A stretch of 64,000 nt of DNA, from assembly GCF_042649125.1 (NCBI RefSeq), contig NZ_JBHRYQ010000001.1, forward strand, positions 2,232,001 to 2,296,000. The letters are read 5' to 3'. The translations under genes and the position numbers were made by a program. Source of the DNA: Leadbetterella lacunae. GTDB taxonomy: Bacteria > Bacteroidota > Bacteroidia > Cytophagales > Spirosomataceae. Below, in pieces: positions 1 to 8,817 of the stretch. Under the pieces are notes generated by a model. It was given only the letters and a program-made list of their open reading frames with translations, did not search any database and was not told the DNA's origin. How positions within the stretch are numbered: position 1 is the first letter of the stretch; each line of letters opens with the position of its first letter.

Positions 1-2
1 AA

Positions 3-164
3 GGCTTAAGATTTTTGACTGACCACCTGAACGGTGATGTTTATTATCAGATTTCATACAAAAACCAAAACTTAAATAGGGCAAAAAACCAACAGGCCCT
101 TTTGGAAGACTACCAATTGAACCAAACAAAAATAGCGACCATAATAGCCGCTACATTGTCTTAA
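3..164 (+). CDS. C-terminal end of an aminoglycoside phosphotransferase-family protein (partial)
   Basis: The window opens inside a plus-strand reading frame that stays open to a TAA at 162-164. Its 53 visible residues include FLTDHLNGDVYYQISY followed by NLNRAKNQ. This matches what I remember of the C-terminus of Bacteroidota aminoglycoside phosphotransferase/N-acetylhexosamine kinase-like proteins, which phosphorylate small hydroxylated substrates in the cytoplasm. The kinase core lies outside the window, so catalytic residues cannot be checked. The gene converges with the minus-strand lipoprotein gene that ends 11 bases later. Confidence 0.6.
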   Translation, partial: GLRFLTDHLNGDVYYQISYKNQNLNRAKNQQALLEDYQLNQTKIATIIAATLS

Positions 165-175
165 AAAAGGAAAAC

Positions 176-733
176 TTATTTCTTGTAACGTGTTATTAAA
201 TTAAACTTTATAACCGAGGTTTCTATTTCAGCCATCACTTGTTCCACCGTAAACCCAAAGGCTTTCAAATAGTCTTTTTGTGCCTCGACTTGTTTTCTCA
301 CTGAAGCGATATAAAGTGGCCTATCAACCTCCAAGGCAAGTGTATTATCGGTTCCGTACGTAATTTTGTATAAATTATCTAAGGCCGGGTTTGTTAATTT
401 CACTGCCATCATACCGTTTGTCAAAGTGTAAGTTCCTTTGTTTGAGTCGAAGAAATTTTTGTAATCTAGTCCTAAACTCTCCACTTCAGCTTTCGCTTTG
501 GCATCTGCCGTAAAATCTACATTGCCATCTTGTGTAAACGAGACCGTGGCTTTACCTTCTTTCATAAGCAGGGTTACATTTTGAGAAGGTTCGTCTTTTA
601 TTTCAGCTACCATTTTGGTACTTACAAACTGCCAAGTACCTACCAAAGCGTCTTTCTCTGAGACTTCGTTTGACTCGCATGAACTTAATAAGAAGGTGGA
701 AACAATAAAAAATACCAGTGTGAATGATTTCAT
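176..733 (-). CDS. Lipocalin-like lipoprotein
   Basis: A 185-residue protein with a lipoprotein signal peptide: MKS start, a hydrophobic stretch, then a lipobox ending LLSSC with Cys19. The mature part opens with ALVGTWQFVS, typical of small lipocalin-like or DUF4923-like Bacteroidota lipoproteins, where a G-T-W motif starts the barrel. The middle has the alternating pattern expected of beta strands (DGNVDFTADA, GTYTLTNG). Ligand and function are unknown. It stands alone between two plus-strand genes. No clean TAnnTTTG promoter was found upstream on the minus strand. Confidence 0.7.
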   Translation of the reverse strand: MKSFTLVFFIVSTFLLSSCESNEVSEKDALVGTWQFVSTKMVAEIKDEPSQNVTLLMKEGKATVSFTQDGNVDFTADAKAKAEVESLGLDYKNFFDSNKGTYTLTNGMMAVKLTNPALDNLYKITYGTDNTLALEVDRPLYIASVRKQVEAQKDYLKAFGFTVEQVMAEIETSVIKFNLITRYKK

Positions 734-868
734 TTTTTTTGATTTAAATTTCCAAAATACGCTTCAAAAATTATACCATTTCAAACACAAAACATTTAGG
801 TTAAACAAATTATTTCTTAGCCAAATCCTATGGGACTTAGAACAAAACGATTTACCTTCAAAATCCCG

Positions 869-900
869 TTTGGGTTAGCCATAAACACGTAGTATCTTTG
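869..900 (+). promoter_or_regulatory. Bacteroidota-type promoter of the haem-binding lipoprotein gene
   Basis: TTTG at 869-872 is followed after 20 bases by TATCTTTG at 893-900, a full match to the TTTG-N(19-21)-TAnnTTTG consensus of Bacteroidota vegetative promoters. The ATG at 922 lies 21 bases downstream. The TTG at 898-900, which would be the longest-frame start, is the end of the -7 box, so translation must begin downstream of it. Confidence 0.7.
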
Positions 901-921
901 TATAAAAACTATCCAAGTTTA

Positions 922-3912
922 ATGTTAAAATATACTTTTGCTCTCCTTTCAACCTTATTTTTTTGGTCATGCCAAAAAAACGAAAACGATAAATTTGATA
1001 GATTTCCAGAAGGAAAGACTAAAAAATTTATTACGAAAGAGGGTATTCAGCTAAACGACACAGATTTAGAGCTCACGTTGTTCGCATCTGAGCCTGATTT
1101 TGCAAACCCTACCAATATGGACATTGACCATAAAGGAAGAGTGTGGATTTGCGAAGCTTATAACTACAGAAATGACGTAAACAACGTGCCTTACAAAAAA
1201 GAAGGCGACCGCATATTAATATTAGAAGACACCGACGGCGACGGCAAATCAGATAAAACCAAGGTATTCTATCAAGGAGAAGACATTAACTCCGCACTCG
1301 GAATCGCTATTTTGGGAAATAAAGTAATAGTTTCGTGTAGCCCTAACGTATTGATTTTCACAGATACAAACAACGACGACATACCCGATAGTAAAGAAAT
1401 CCTATTTAAAACCAAAGGTGGCTACCAAAGTGACCACGGTCTCCACTCCTTTGTATTTGGACCAGACGGAAAACTTTACTTTAACTTCGGAAATTTTGTA
1501 GAAGAACTTCTTGATAAAAACGACCAGCCCATAAAAGACATTTACGGCAATGTCATTCATAACGACATGCACCCTTACCAAGACGGCATGGCCATCAGGT
1601 GTGATATAGATGGCAAAAACTTTGAGGTTTTAGGTTCGAATTTTAGAAATAATTATGAACTAGCTGTGGATTCCTATGGCAGAGTTTGGCAGTCAGACAA
1701 CGACGACGACGGCAAGAGAGGCAACAGACTAAATTACGTATTGCCACATGGAAACTATGGTTATAAAGACGAAATGACAGGAGCCGATTGGCGTGTAAGT
1801 AGAACCAATATAGAAGATAGCGTATATCTAAGACATTGGCACCAAAACGACCCCGGCGTTATACCCAACTTACACCAAACCTACGCTGGCTCGCCAACGG
1901 GTATCATTTTTTATGAAGGAAACCTACTTCCAAGCAGATACAAAGAGACTATTTGGCTAGGCGATGCCGGTACAAATGAAGTAAATGCTTTTGTGCCAGA
2001 AAAATCAGGAGCTGGTTTTAAACTAAGCACTCATACGGTATTAGACGCAGCTCAAAAAGACAAATGGTTCAGACCCTCGGACGTATGTGTATCGCCCGAC
2101 GGAGCTGTTTATGTGGCCGACTGGTACGACACCGGCGTGGGTGGCCACTTTATTGGTGACCTAGACAGAGGTCGTGTATATAGAGTTGCTCCCAAAGACT
2201 ACAAAACCAAGAAAATAACTTACGACTATACCAAAACAGCAGATTGCATAGAAGCACTAAAAAACCCTTCGGTTTCGGTTAGATATTTGGCTTTTACGGC
2301 TTTAGAAAAACAAGGCAAAAAAGCAGAAGCGGCACTTTATGAATTATTCAAAAATAAAGCTGAGCCTACTTTTCAAGCCCGAGCACTTTGGTTATTGGCC
2401 AAAATAGACTCTAAGTATGTGATAGAGGCATCAAAAAATAGCAACGAAGACTTACGAGCAACAGCCGCCAGGATATTTAGTCAGAAACCAAACGAAAACA
2501 AGAATGCACTTTTGGCTTTAGCGGCAGACCCATCGCCTCAAGTAAAATTGGCGGTAGCAACTGGGATATTTAACTCAAACCAAGTGGATACATGGACTAC
2601 CTTGGCAAACACATACAAGTCGGGCGACAGATGGTACTTAGAAGCACTGGGAATTGGAGCAAATGGTCAATGGGACAAATACTTACCTAATTATTTAGCT
2701 CAAAAAGGCACAAACTGGCTCAACAATCAAGAAGCCAAAGATATAGTTTGGAGAAGCAGAGCTTTGCAAACCTCCACATTATTGGCCCAAATAATAAAAA
2801 ATACGAATTTCCAAGATGCTCAGAAATATTACCGAGCATTTGACTTTCAGAAAGCTGAGGAGAAAAACATAGCACTTTTAGACTTACTTACTTTTGTAAA
2901 AACTCAAGAAGAGAAAGTGCTTATTTTTAAACTTTTTGACCAAAACCTAATTAGTCAAAACCGACGATTCAAAGAGCTTTTGCCCAAAATATTGAATCAA
3001 ATTACGAATGACAAAGATTTCATTGAGATCGTGGCCAAATACGGCATTGCTGAACAAAAACCGCGACTGACGAAAATCATGATGAATTCAAAAGATAAGC
3101 CTGTTATAGAACTTGCGGCAAATACCCTCACCCAACTTTTTGGAATAAGTCCTATAAAAGATGTATTGAATAAAAAGCCATTTGTGACAAGCGAGGTCGT
3201 GAATTTTATAGAACGCATTGGTTTGGTTGATAATGAAACCATAACCCGACAATTAATCCTGATTTTTTCTAATTCGAAATACCCATTTAAAGTTAGGGAG
3301 GCCGCCATGCTAGCCATGGAAGGTTACCATAGCGATGTGAAACTTTGGAATCTCATAAAACTAAACAAAGTAAGTGTTGATTTGATGCCCGCGGCTAAGA
3401 TAGTTTTAGCTAAAACTTTCCATGCGGATTTAAAAGTGGAATTTGAACAGAAATACAGAAAGCCGAAACAAAATATAAAACCTCTGAAAGAAGGCTTTTT
3501 AGCAAAAAGAGGCGACATAGAAAAAGGGAAAGAATTATTTAGCATGTATTGTACGGCCTGTCATATGGTAGGTAAGCAAGGTATGGACTTTGGACCTGCA
3601 CTTACCCAAATTGGCAAAAAACTTACCAAAGAGAGCATTTACAGTGCAATTGTAAACCCAAGTCAAGGCATCAGTTTTGGTTATGAAGGGTACACCATTA
3701 ACCTAGCAGACGGCTCACTGATGCAGGCAATAATCACAAGTCAAACCTCAGAAGGTTACATGATAAAGCAACCAGGACAATCAGAAGTTATTTTTTATGA
3801 AAAAGCTAAAGTTAAGTCTGTAGAAAAAATGACAGAATCGATGATGCCGGCGTTTCCATTACAAGAAACAGAATTCACGGATTTAATTGAATACCTGATT
3901 AGTTTAAAATAA
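922..3912 (+). CDS. PVC-type haem-binding lipoprotein: propeller dehydrogenase-like domain, HEAT repeats, cytochrome c
   Basis: A 996-residue exported lipoprotein. Domains in order: lipoprotein signal (LFFWSC), a six-bladed propeller of the putative membrane-bound dehydrogenase type (TIGR02604-like, about residues 45-430, with Asp-rich DTDGDGKSDK and DTNNDDIPDS Ca-binding-like loops and the GSPTGIIFY and DVCVSPDGAVYVADW blades), HEAT-like helical repeats (about 440-800), and a C-terminal cytochrome c domain with CTACH at residues 877-881. Met in ESMMPAFP near the end is a candidate distal ligand. Such proteins are thought to be periplasmic redox enzymes acting on sugars or alcohols; the substrate is not predictable. 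ATG 922 was chosen over TTG 898 because it gives a compact signal peptide and TTG lies in the promoter. A second copy of this architecture is at 51531-54929. Confidence 0.85.
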   Translation: MLKYTFALLSTLFFWSCQKNENDKFDRFPEGKTKKFITKEGIQLNDTDLELTLFASEPDFANPTNMDIDHKGRVWICEAYNYRNDVNNVPYKKEGDRILILEDTDGDGKSDKTKVFYQGEDINSALGIAILGNKVIVSCSPNVLIFTDTNNDDIPDSKEILFKTKGGYQSDHGLHSFVFGPDGKLYFNFGNFVEELLDKNDQPIKDIYGNVIHNDMHPYQDGMAIRCDIDGKNFEVLGSNFRNNYELAVDSYGRVWQSDNDDDGKRGNRLNYVLPHGNYGYKDEMTGADWRVSRTNIEDSVYLRHWHQNDPGVIPNLHQTYAGSPTGIIFYEGNLLPSRYKETIWLGDAGTNEVNAFVPEKSGAGFKLSTHTVLDAAQKDKWFRPSDVCVSPDGAVYVADWYDTGVGGHFIGDLDRGRVYRVAPKDYKTKKITYDYTKTADCIEALKNPSVSVRYLAFTALEKQGKKAEAALYELFKNKAEPTFQARALWLLAKIDSKYVIEASKNSNEDLRATAARIFSQKPNENKNALLALAADPSPQVKLAVATGIFNSNQVDTWTTLANTYKSGDRWYLEALGIGANGQWDKYLPNYLAQKGTNWLNNQEAKDIVWRSRALQTSTLLAQIIKNTNFQDAQKYYRAFDFQKAEEKNIALLDLLTFVKTQEEKVLIFKLFDQNLISQNRRFKELLPKILNQITNDKDFIEIVAKYGIAEQKPRLTKIMMNSKDKPVIELAANTLTQLFGISPIKDVLNKKPFVTSEVVNFIERIGLVDNETITRQLILIFSNSKYPFKVREAAMLAMEGYHSDVKLWNLIKLNKVSVDLMPAAKIVLAKTFHADLKVEFEQKYRKPKQNIKPLKEGFLAKRGDIEKGKELFSMYCTACHMVGKQGMDFGPALTQIGKKLTKESIYSAIVNPSQGISFGYEGYTINLADGSLMQAIITSQTSEGYMIKQPGQSEVIFYEKAKVKSVEKMTESMMPAFPLQETEFTDLIEYLISLK

Positions 3913-3921
3913 AGAGGATCT

Positions 3922-4608
3922 TTATAGGTGAAGATGTAAGTCTTCTAACTTATAAATAACGTGTGCCCCTTCGGCCTGTTTAGTTTCGTCTAGATGTATC
4001 GCCTTTAGGCCTGCTTTGTTAGCACCTTCAATATCGGCAATGGCGTTGTCGCCTATCATGAGAGCATCGGAAACAGAAGCTCCTGAAACCTGCAGGGCAA
4101 AGTCAAAAATAGCTCGATCTGGCTTTCTAGCGTTAGCCACATCGTTGGTTACAATCTTGTCAAAAAAGTGCAAAATACCGCCACTTTTCATTTTCTTGGT
4201 TTGTATTGGCAAATAACCGTTCGAAATAATATGGAGTTGATACTTCCCTCGAAGGTTTTCTAACAAGTCTTCGGTACCCAAAATCAAATGAGATTTGGTG
4301 GGCAAAAGTTCTAAAAAAGTATCGTTCATAGCCAATGAGGCCTCTGCCGAAACTTTAATGTCAAGTTTTTCGAATGCCGTAAGAAAACGGGTGGTTCTGA
4401 GGTAGTCGTGTGTGATTAAGTTTAAATCTAACTGATGCCAAAGAGCTTTATTTACCACCGAAAAAGTGGAGAAGAAATCAGCAAAAGTTAAAGAAGGACT
4501 AATATGATGCTGAAAACGGAGGAAAATCTCTTGTAGACATTCCTCCGCATTTTTTTCAAAGTCCCACAAGGTGTGGTCTAAGTCAAAAAATAAGTGTTTG
4601 TATTTCAA
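3922..4608 (-). CDS. yjjG: YjjG-family noncanonical pyrimidine nucleotidase (HAD superfamily)
   Basis: A 228-residue HAD hydrolase. Motif I is FFDLDHTLWDF (nucleophile Asp and acid Asp), motif II is the Ser in HIISNGY, motif III is the Lys in NARKPDRAIF, and motif IV is MIGDNAIADIEGA. The DLDHTLWDF form with a helical cap between motifs I and II is characteristic of the YjjG/YfnB group, which dephosphorylates noncanonical nucleoside monophosphates in the cytoplasm. It is the last gene of a minus-strand run and starts 6 bases after the ferredoxin gene stop, so the two are probably cotranscribed. Substrate specificity within HAD phosphatases remains uncertain. Confidence 0.8.
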   Translation of the reverse strand: MKYKHLFFDLDHTLWDFEKNAEECLQEIFLRFQHHISPSLTFADFFSTFSVVNKALWHQLDLNLITHDYLRTTRFLTAFEKLDIKVSAEASLAMNDTFLELLPTKSHLILGTEDLLENLRGKYQLHIISNGYLPIQTKKMKSGGILHFFDKIVTNDVANARKPDRAIFDFALQVSGASVSDALMIGDNAIADIEGANKAGLKAIHLDETKQAEGAHVIYKLEDLHLHL

Positions 4609-4614
4609 AATATC

Positions 4615-4917
4615 TTAAGCAATTACCAAACGCTCCACCGGCTTGTCACCCACAAGGTGGCTTTCGATTATTTCGTTTACGTCATCTAAAGTTACAAAGC
4701 CATAAAAAACACCTTCAGGATAAACCACCACAGAAGGGCCTTTTCCACAGGTATCTAAACAACCAGCTCGCTGTGCTCTAATTTCGATATTTAGTCCACG
4801 CTCTGTCAGTCCAGCCTTAAAAGCTTCAACTAACTTCATTCCGTTTTCGCTTCCACAGCATTTTTTGGGAGCATCTTTATCGTTTGTACAAACAAATACG
4901 TGTTTTGTATATTTCAT
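4615..4917 (-). CDS. Thioredoxin-like [2Fe-2S] ferredoxin
   Basis: A 100-residue protein with the fold signature of thioredoxin-like 2Fe-2S ferredoxins: HVFVCTN near the start, KKCCGS, and RAGCLDTCGKGPSVVVYPEG, giving the C-x(n)-C...C-x3-C cluster-ligand pattern (Cys in VCTN, KCC, AGC and DTC). It presumably transfers electrons in the cytoplasm; the partner is unknown. It sits between aroE upstream (77-base gap) and the yjjG-like gene downstream (6-base gap). The short spacing suggests one operon with no obvious shared pathway. Confidence 0.85.
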   Translation of the reverse strand: MKYTKHVFVCTNDKDAPKKCCGSENGMKLVEAFKAGLTERGLNIEIRAQRAGCLDTCGKGPSVVVYPEGVFYGFVTLDDVNEIIESHLVGDKPVERLVIA

Positions 4918-4994
4918 ATTAGAATTTTATTTAATGTTGATTTTAATGACTTTTATATTCGATATGTCATTGCTAATTAGACAAAAAAACTTGC

Positions 4995-5732
4995 TTAAGA
5001 ATTCCAAATCTCCCAAGACTTTTCGGCTTGGTGCACGAGCATCTCATATCCATTTTTTGCTTTTGCACCTCTTTTAATTCCATTGGCCATAAACATAGTC
5101 ACTTCCGGATTATAAACTAGGTCGTGCAAGAAATGTTCTGAAGTCAATGCCTCATAGTCAATATCAGGGCATTGGTCCACATTCGGATATGTACCTAAAG
5201 GTGAAGTATTTACGAGCAAATGATGGGTAGGTAATAGTACGTTAGCCTCATCGTAGGTAATGGTAGTTTCGCTTTTTGTGCGAGAAACCAATTTATATTC
5301 AATTCCTAGATCTTCTAATGCCACCATTATAGCTTTGGCTGCCCCTCCATTGCCCAACACCAAGGCTTTCATATTTTCCTTCGGGCCAATGAATTCTTCT
5401 ACCGATCGCTTAAAGCCGTAATAGTCCGAGTTGTATCCTTTAAGTGATTTATCAGGATTGACTTTTATTACATTTACTGCACCTATTTTTTTAGCTGCGG
5501 GGTCTATGTCGGTCAAAAACTGCATTACATTTACCTTATGAGGAATGGTAACATTGATGCCAACTACGTCTGCATTCTGAGCCAAAAGCTCAGGAAATTT
5601 AAGGATATCTGAGAGTTCGAATAAATCATATTGATTAGAACCAGAAATACCTAAATCGGCGAACTTTTCAGTAAAATATTTTTTAGAAAAAGAATGAGTA
5701 AGCGGAAACCCAATCAATCCAAACTTCTTCAT
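4995..5732 (-). CDS. aroE: Shikimate dehydrogenase
   Basis: A 245-residue protein that reduces 3-dehydroshikimate to shikimate with NADPH in aromatic amino acid biosynthesis. The N-terminus has GFPLTHSFS (shikimate-binding serines), VGINVTIPHK with the catalytic Lys, and KGYNSDYYGF with the catalytic Asp. The Rossmann glycine motif is LGNGGAAKAI. The C-terminal Gln in YEMLVHQAEKSWEIW is also typical. Length is slightly shorter than the usual 260-290 but complete. The start codon overlaps the stop of the upstream dedA-like gene (TAATG), so the two are translationally coupled. Confidence 0.92.
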   Translation of the reverse strand: MKKFGLIGFPLTHSFSKKYFTEKFADLGISGSNQYDLFELSDILKFPELLAQNADVVGINVTIPHKVNVMQFLTDIDPAAKKIGAVNVIKVNPDKSLKGYNSDYYGFKRSVEEFIGPKENMKALVLGNGGAAKAIMVALEDLGIEYKLVSRTKSETTITYDEANVLLPTHHLLVNTSPLGTYPNVDQCPDIDYEALTSEHFLHDLVYNPEVTMFMANGIKRGAKAKNGYEMLVHQAEKSWEIWNS

Positions 5733-6382
5733 TATGCTTCTTTCTTTTGAAATTTCATTTTAACTACCCCAATGATCATAGGTAAAATAGAGATAAATAC
5801 AATTCCTAAAACCACTTTTTCGAAGTTAGCTTTCACAAACTCGTTGGCACCCAGAAAATACCCTAAAAGCGTAATAGAAGTAACCCAAAGTATAGCTCCA
5901 ATCACACAATTAGTGATGTATTTTGTATATTTCATGCTACCAGCACCTGCTACAAATGGGGCGATGGTTCTGATAATGGGCATGAAACGAGCCAATATTA
6001 CGGCCTTACCTCCGTGTTTTTCATAAAACTCTTCGGTTTGGGTGATATATTCTTTTTTCAGGAAGAGAATCTTTTCTTTTGATTTTATCAAAGTACCAAA
6101 ACGTCTGCCAATGTAATAATTGACGTTGTCGCCTAAAAGAGCGGCAAAAATCAACAATGGAATTACAATCGAAATCTCAAGTTTTCCGGTAGTGGCTGCC
6201 AAAAGTCCAACTGCAAAAAGCAATGAATCTCCAGGTAAAAGTGGCATTACAATTAAGCCGGTTTCTACAAAAATCACCAAGAATAAAATCGCATAGGTAA
6301 GCGTATCGTATTCGGCTAAGAAACCCTGCAAAGTAGTAAGTGGGTCCTTTAAAAACTCAAGTAAGAAGTGAATTAATTCCAT
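5732..6382 (-). CDS. DedA-family membrane protein
   Basis: A 216-residue polytopic inner-membrane protein of the DedA/SNARE-associated family. Recognisable elements are ETGLIVMPLLPGDSLLFA, the GDNVNYYIGRRFG segment, EEFYEKHGGKAVILARF and FMPIIRTIAPFVAGAGSM, which carry the conserved acidic and arginine residues of the family. DedA proteins are linked to undecaprenyl-phosphate and phospholipid recycling and to proton-dependent transport. Its stop overlaps the aroE start by one base. The gene lies 9 bases downstream of the phosphosulfolactate synthase gene, placing it in the same minus-strand operon. Confidence 0.88.
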   Translation of the reverse strand: MELIHFLLEFLKDPLTTLQGFLAEYDTLTYAILFLVIFVETGLIVMPLLPGDSLLFAVGLLAATTGKLEISIVIPLLIFAALLGDNVNYYIGRRFGTLIKSKEKILFLKKEYITQTEEFYEKHGGKAVILARFMPIIRTIAPFVAGAGSMKYTKYITNCVIGAILWVTSITLLGYFLGANEFVKANFEKVVLGIVFISILPMIIGVVKMKFQKKEA

Positions 6383-6391
6383 GGTTGCTAT

Positions 6392-7216
6392 TTAGTCGTT
6401 TTGTCTGATTCTATCGTCTTGATAGTATTTTCCTAATTTGTATTTTTGCTTAACGTCATCAGTCAAAAAAGTTGCGAAAGTATCGCCTCTTAGTCCCAAA
6501 CGAATGGTTTCTAAAGGAATAATCTCGTTTGGAGCTATGTTTCCTAAGTTTACGTTAGTTCCTACCAACTTCACAAAATACACTTGCTGCGACTTCTGAG
6601 GAGCCTCCCAAATGATTTTTTCGGCCGAAATGGCATGAATTATTTCATCTACAAGTCCTTGACGCACCTCTCCTGAACTTCTGTAAAGACCGATATTACC
6701 ACCTTCTCTAGCTTCACCGATAACTTTCCAAGCACCAGCATCAAGTTCTGCTTGCATCATTTCTATCCATTTGTATGGAGCAAAAATCTTCTCAGCGTCT
6801 TTTGAGCCAACTTCAGATAGCACTTTGCCCCTTTCTGCTAATCTTTTAATATACATGCATTTTTCGTCATGAGGCAAGGTTATAGAACCGTCAGAAACTT
6901 CGGCATATTCTAAACCAAACTTATCTAAGACCCTAATATAATCTTCAAACTGACCTCTAACTACAAACGCTTCAAAAAGCGTACCACCAAAATAAACTGG
7001 AATATTGGCATTTTTATAAATAGCGAGTTTATCCTGAACATTAGGCGTTACAAAAGAAGTAGCCCATCCTAATTTTACAATATCTATATAATCTGAAGAA
7101 GTGCTAAGCATATCTTCGGTTTCGCGTAAACTAAGCCCTTTGTCCATAACCATGGTTAATCCAGAGTTTCTTGGCTGAGTTGTACGTTCGGGTACTTGCG
7201 AAAGCGAGTAATTCAT
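6392..7216 (-). CDS. Phosphosulfolactate synthase (ComA family)
   Basis: A 274-residue TIM-barrel protein. GLTMVMDKGLSL near residue 20, YIDIVKLGWATS, IPVYFGGTLFEAF, YAEVSDGSITL and the acidic GEAREGGNIGLY motif match the ComA/YitD family, which adds sulfite to phosphoenolpyruvate to give (2R)-phosphosulfolactate. In methanogens this leads to coenzyme M and in Bacillus spores to sulfolactate. In Bacteroidota the role is not established; a link to sulfonate or sulfonolipid metabolism is possible but no other step is visible here. It is the first gene of the minus-strand operon running to 3922. A TATTTTTG -7 box lies 31 bases upstream. Confidence 0.85.
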   Translation of the reverse strand: MNYSLSQVPERTTQPRNSGLTMVMDKGLSLRETEDMLSTSSDYIDIVKLGWATSFVTPNVQDKLAIYKNANIPVYFGGTLFEAFVVRGQFEDYIRVLDKFGLEYAEVSDGSITLPHDEKCMYIKRLAERGKVLSEVGSKDAEKIFAPYKWIEMMQAELDAGAWKVIGEAREGGNIGLYRSSGEVRQGLVDEIIHAISAEKIIWEAPQKSQQVYFVKLVGTNVNLGNIAPNEIIPLETIRLGLRGDTFATFLTDDVKQKYKLGKYYQDDRIRQND

Positions 7217-7246
7217 CTATTAAATCGACTTTTAGTTTATAATCGG

Positions 7247-7254
7247 CAAAAATA
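7247..7254 (-). promoter_or_regulatory. Putative -7 promoter box for the phosphosulfolactate synthase operon
   Basis: On the minus strand this reads TATTTTTG, matching TAnnTTTG, and ends 31 bases before the ATG at 7216. No -33 TTTG was found at 19-23 bases spacing, so the call rests on the -7 match and position only. Confidence 0.4.
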
Positions 7255-7359
7255 CTAAATCTATACTAAGGAATCATTTTTTGGCGTACAAAAAGCTTTT
7301 GTGTTATCATAAATTATATTTCATAACGGTATTGTGCTATTACCAAAATTAGCCGCTTA

Positions 7360-8700
7360 TCAGTGTCCGCCTCCAAAATTTATATTTTCATTAATTTCTT
7401 TGGGCGGTTTTGCTTTAATTAAAACGGTGGCAACAGCAGCAATCAAAAGCAACACACCGGCAAAAGTTATGGCTTTTCCTGGGTCATCATTTAGGAAGTT
7501 TTCTAAAATATATCCGAATGATACCGTTTGCAAAAGCATCGGAATCACAATCATCATGTTGATAATTCCCATATAAACGCCGTATCGCTCCTTCGGAATT
7601 TCGCTCACTACGATCAGGTAAGGAATACCCATCATACTGGCCCAACCAATACCAAAACCTGTGATTGCGGGAAAAAGCAAGTATTTATTTTCTATCATTG
7701 GGAATGCCAAAAGGCCTATCCCGGCCAACATCAAACAAAACACATGGACCATTTTGGGTGTATATTTTTTGGCAAAATAAACCAAGCTAAAAGCCACAAT
7801 AAACATTACGATGTTGTACCAACCATTAACCAAACCCGACCAACTGACAGCCTCACTGTAAGTTGGATTGTTTTGATACACATTGGTTTTATATACTGAC
7901 TGAGCGATGCTTTTTGCAGAATTTTGCCAAAAACAAAACAAAGCATACCACTGAAAAAGGTACACCAATGCAAGCTGCCAAAGTACTTTGGGCATGTCTT
8001 TGATAGCAGAGGCAATGTCAATAATTGGACTAAAAATACTCAGAGGTGAGTTTTTCATTTCTTCGAGTTCTTCGGGCGTAGGTGGAATCTCGGGAGTGGT
8101 TTTCATACTCCACCAAACAGACCCAATGGAGCAGGCAGCACCGAGAAAAAACGAGGCATAAATCCAAGTAGGCAAGGAGCCTGTGGTTCCTAAAAATAAC
8201 ATTGGAAAAATAAAAATGGATAAGTTAACCAAGGTTTGCCCAAGTCCTGTAAAAAAACTTTGTGCCTGAAAGCCAGTAGGCTGTTGGTCGTCATTTAACT
8301 TATCTGCAATAAAAGCCCTGTAAGGCTCCATGGCGGTATTATTTCCAACATCTAAAATCCATAGCAAACCTGCGGCCATCCAAAGTGAGCTACTAAAAGG
8401 ATAAATCAAAAGTGCGATGCTGCACATCAAAGCTCCAATGAAAAAGTAAGGTTTTCTTCTTCCAAACCTTGGCGACCAAGTTTTGTCAGAGAGTGCTCCA
8501 ATAATTGGTTGAATCAAAAGGCCAGTCATAGGCCCAGCTAAGTTTAAAAGTGGTATTTCATGAGGGCTGGCTCCTAGCATGTCGTAAATTGGATTTACGG
8601 CTGACTGCTGAAGCCCAAAACTGTATTGGATACCGAAAAAACCGACATTCATATTTATAATGTCGATAAATTTTAATTTAGGCTTTATATTCATATTCAT
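7360..8700 (-). CDS. MFS transporter of the SLC45/GPH sugar type
   Basis: A 446-residue inner-membrane protein with about 12 hydrophobic segments. The loop ALSDKTWSPRFGRRKPYFFIG is the MFS GX3D(R/K)XGR-type motif in the SLC45 sucrose/maltose transporter form, and the first helix IQYSFGLQQSAVNPIYDMLGA is equally characteristic. It probably imports a disaccharide with protons. The ORF could start at TTG 8724, but ATG 8700 (or ATG 8694) gives the normal short N-terminus before the first helix, so 8700 was chosen. It is a single gene divergent from the BamA-like gene; no sugar hydrolase adjoins it. Confidence 0.8.
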   Translation of the reverse strand: MNMNIKPKLKFIDIINMNVGFFGIQYSFGLQQSAVNPIYDMLGASPHEIPLLNLAGPMTGLLIQPIIGALSDKTWSPRFGRRKPYFFIGALMCSIALLIYPFSSSLWMAAGLLWILDVGNNTAMEPYRAFIADKLNDDQQPTGFQAQSFFTGLGQTLVNLSIFIFPMLFLGTTGSLPTWIYASFFLGAACSIGSVWWSMKTTPEIPPTPEELEEMKNSPLSIFSPIIDIASAIKDMPKVLWQLALVYLFQWYALFCFWQNSAKSIAQSVYKTNVYQNNPTYSEAVSWSGLVNGWYNIVMFIVAFSLVYFAKKYTPKMVHVFCLMLAGIGLLAFPMIENKYLLFPAITGFGIGWASMMGIPYLIVVSEIPKERYGVYMGIINMMIVIPMLLQTVSFGYILENFLNDDPGKAITFAGVLLLIAAVATVLIKAKPPKEINENINFGGGH

Positions 8701-8759
8701 AGGTAAGTAATTGTATTTGCACAAAACAAGTAAATTTTATTAAATTCTTAATGCTATTC

Positions 8760-8793
8760 TTGAATTATTATTCATTTAAATAATCTATTTTTG
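8760..8793 (+). promoter_or_regulatory. Promoter of the BamA/TamA-like gene
   Basis: TTG at 8760-8762, a 23-base spacer, then TATTTTTG at 8786-8793 (TAnnTTTG). The ATG at 8818 is 25 bases further on. The TTG at 8791 that opens the longest frame lies in the -7 box and is not the start. Confidence 0.55.
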
Positions 8794-8817
8794 TATTTTT
8801 TGGGTCGAAAATTATTT

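Noticed and set aside
615..878. Plus-strand ORF of 87 aa
   Set aside because: It is antisense to the lipoprotein gene start and covers its promoter region; no start context or recognisable protein.
7528..7899. Plus-strand ORF of 123 aa, His-rich
   Set aside because: Antisense to the SLC45-like transporter; hydrophobic codons on one strand give such frames on the other.
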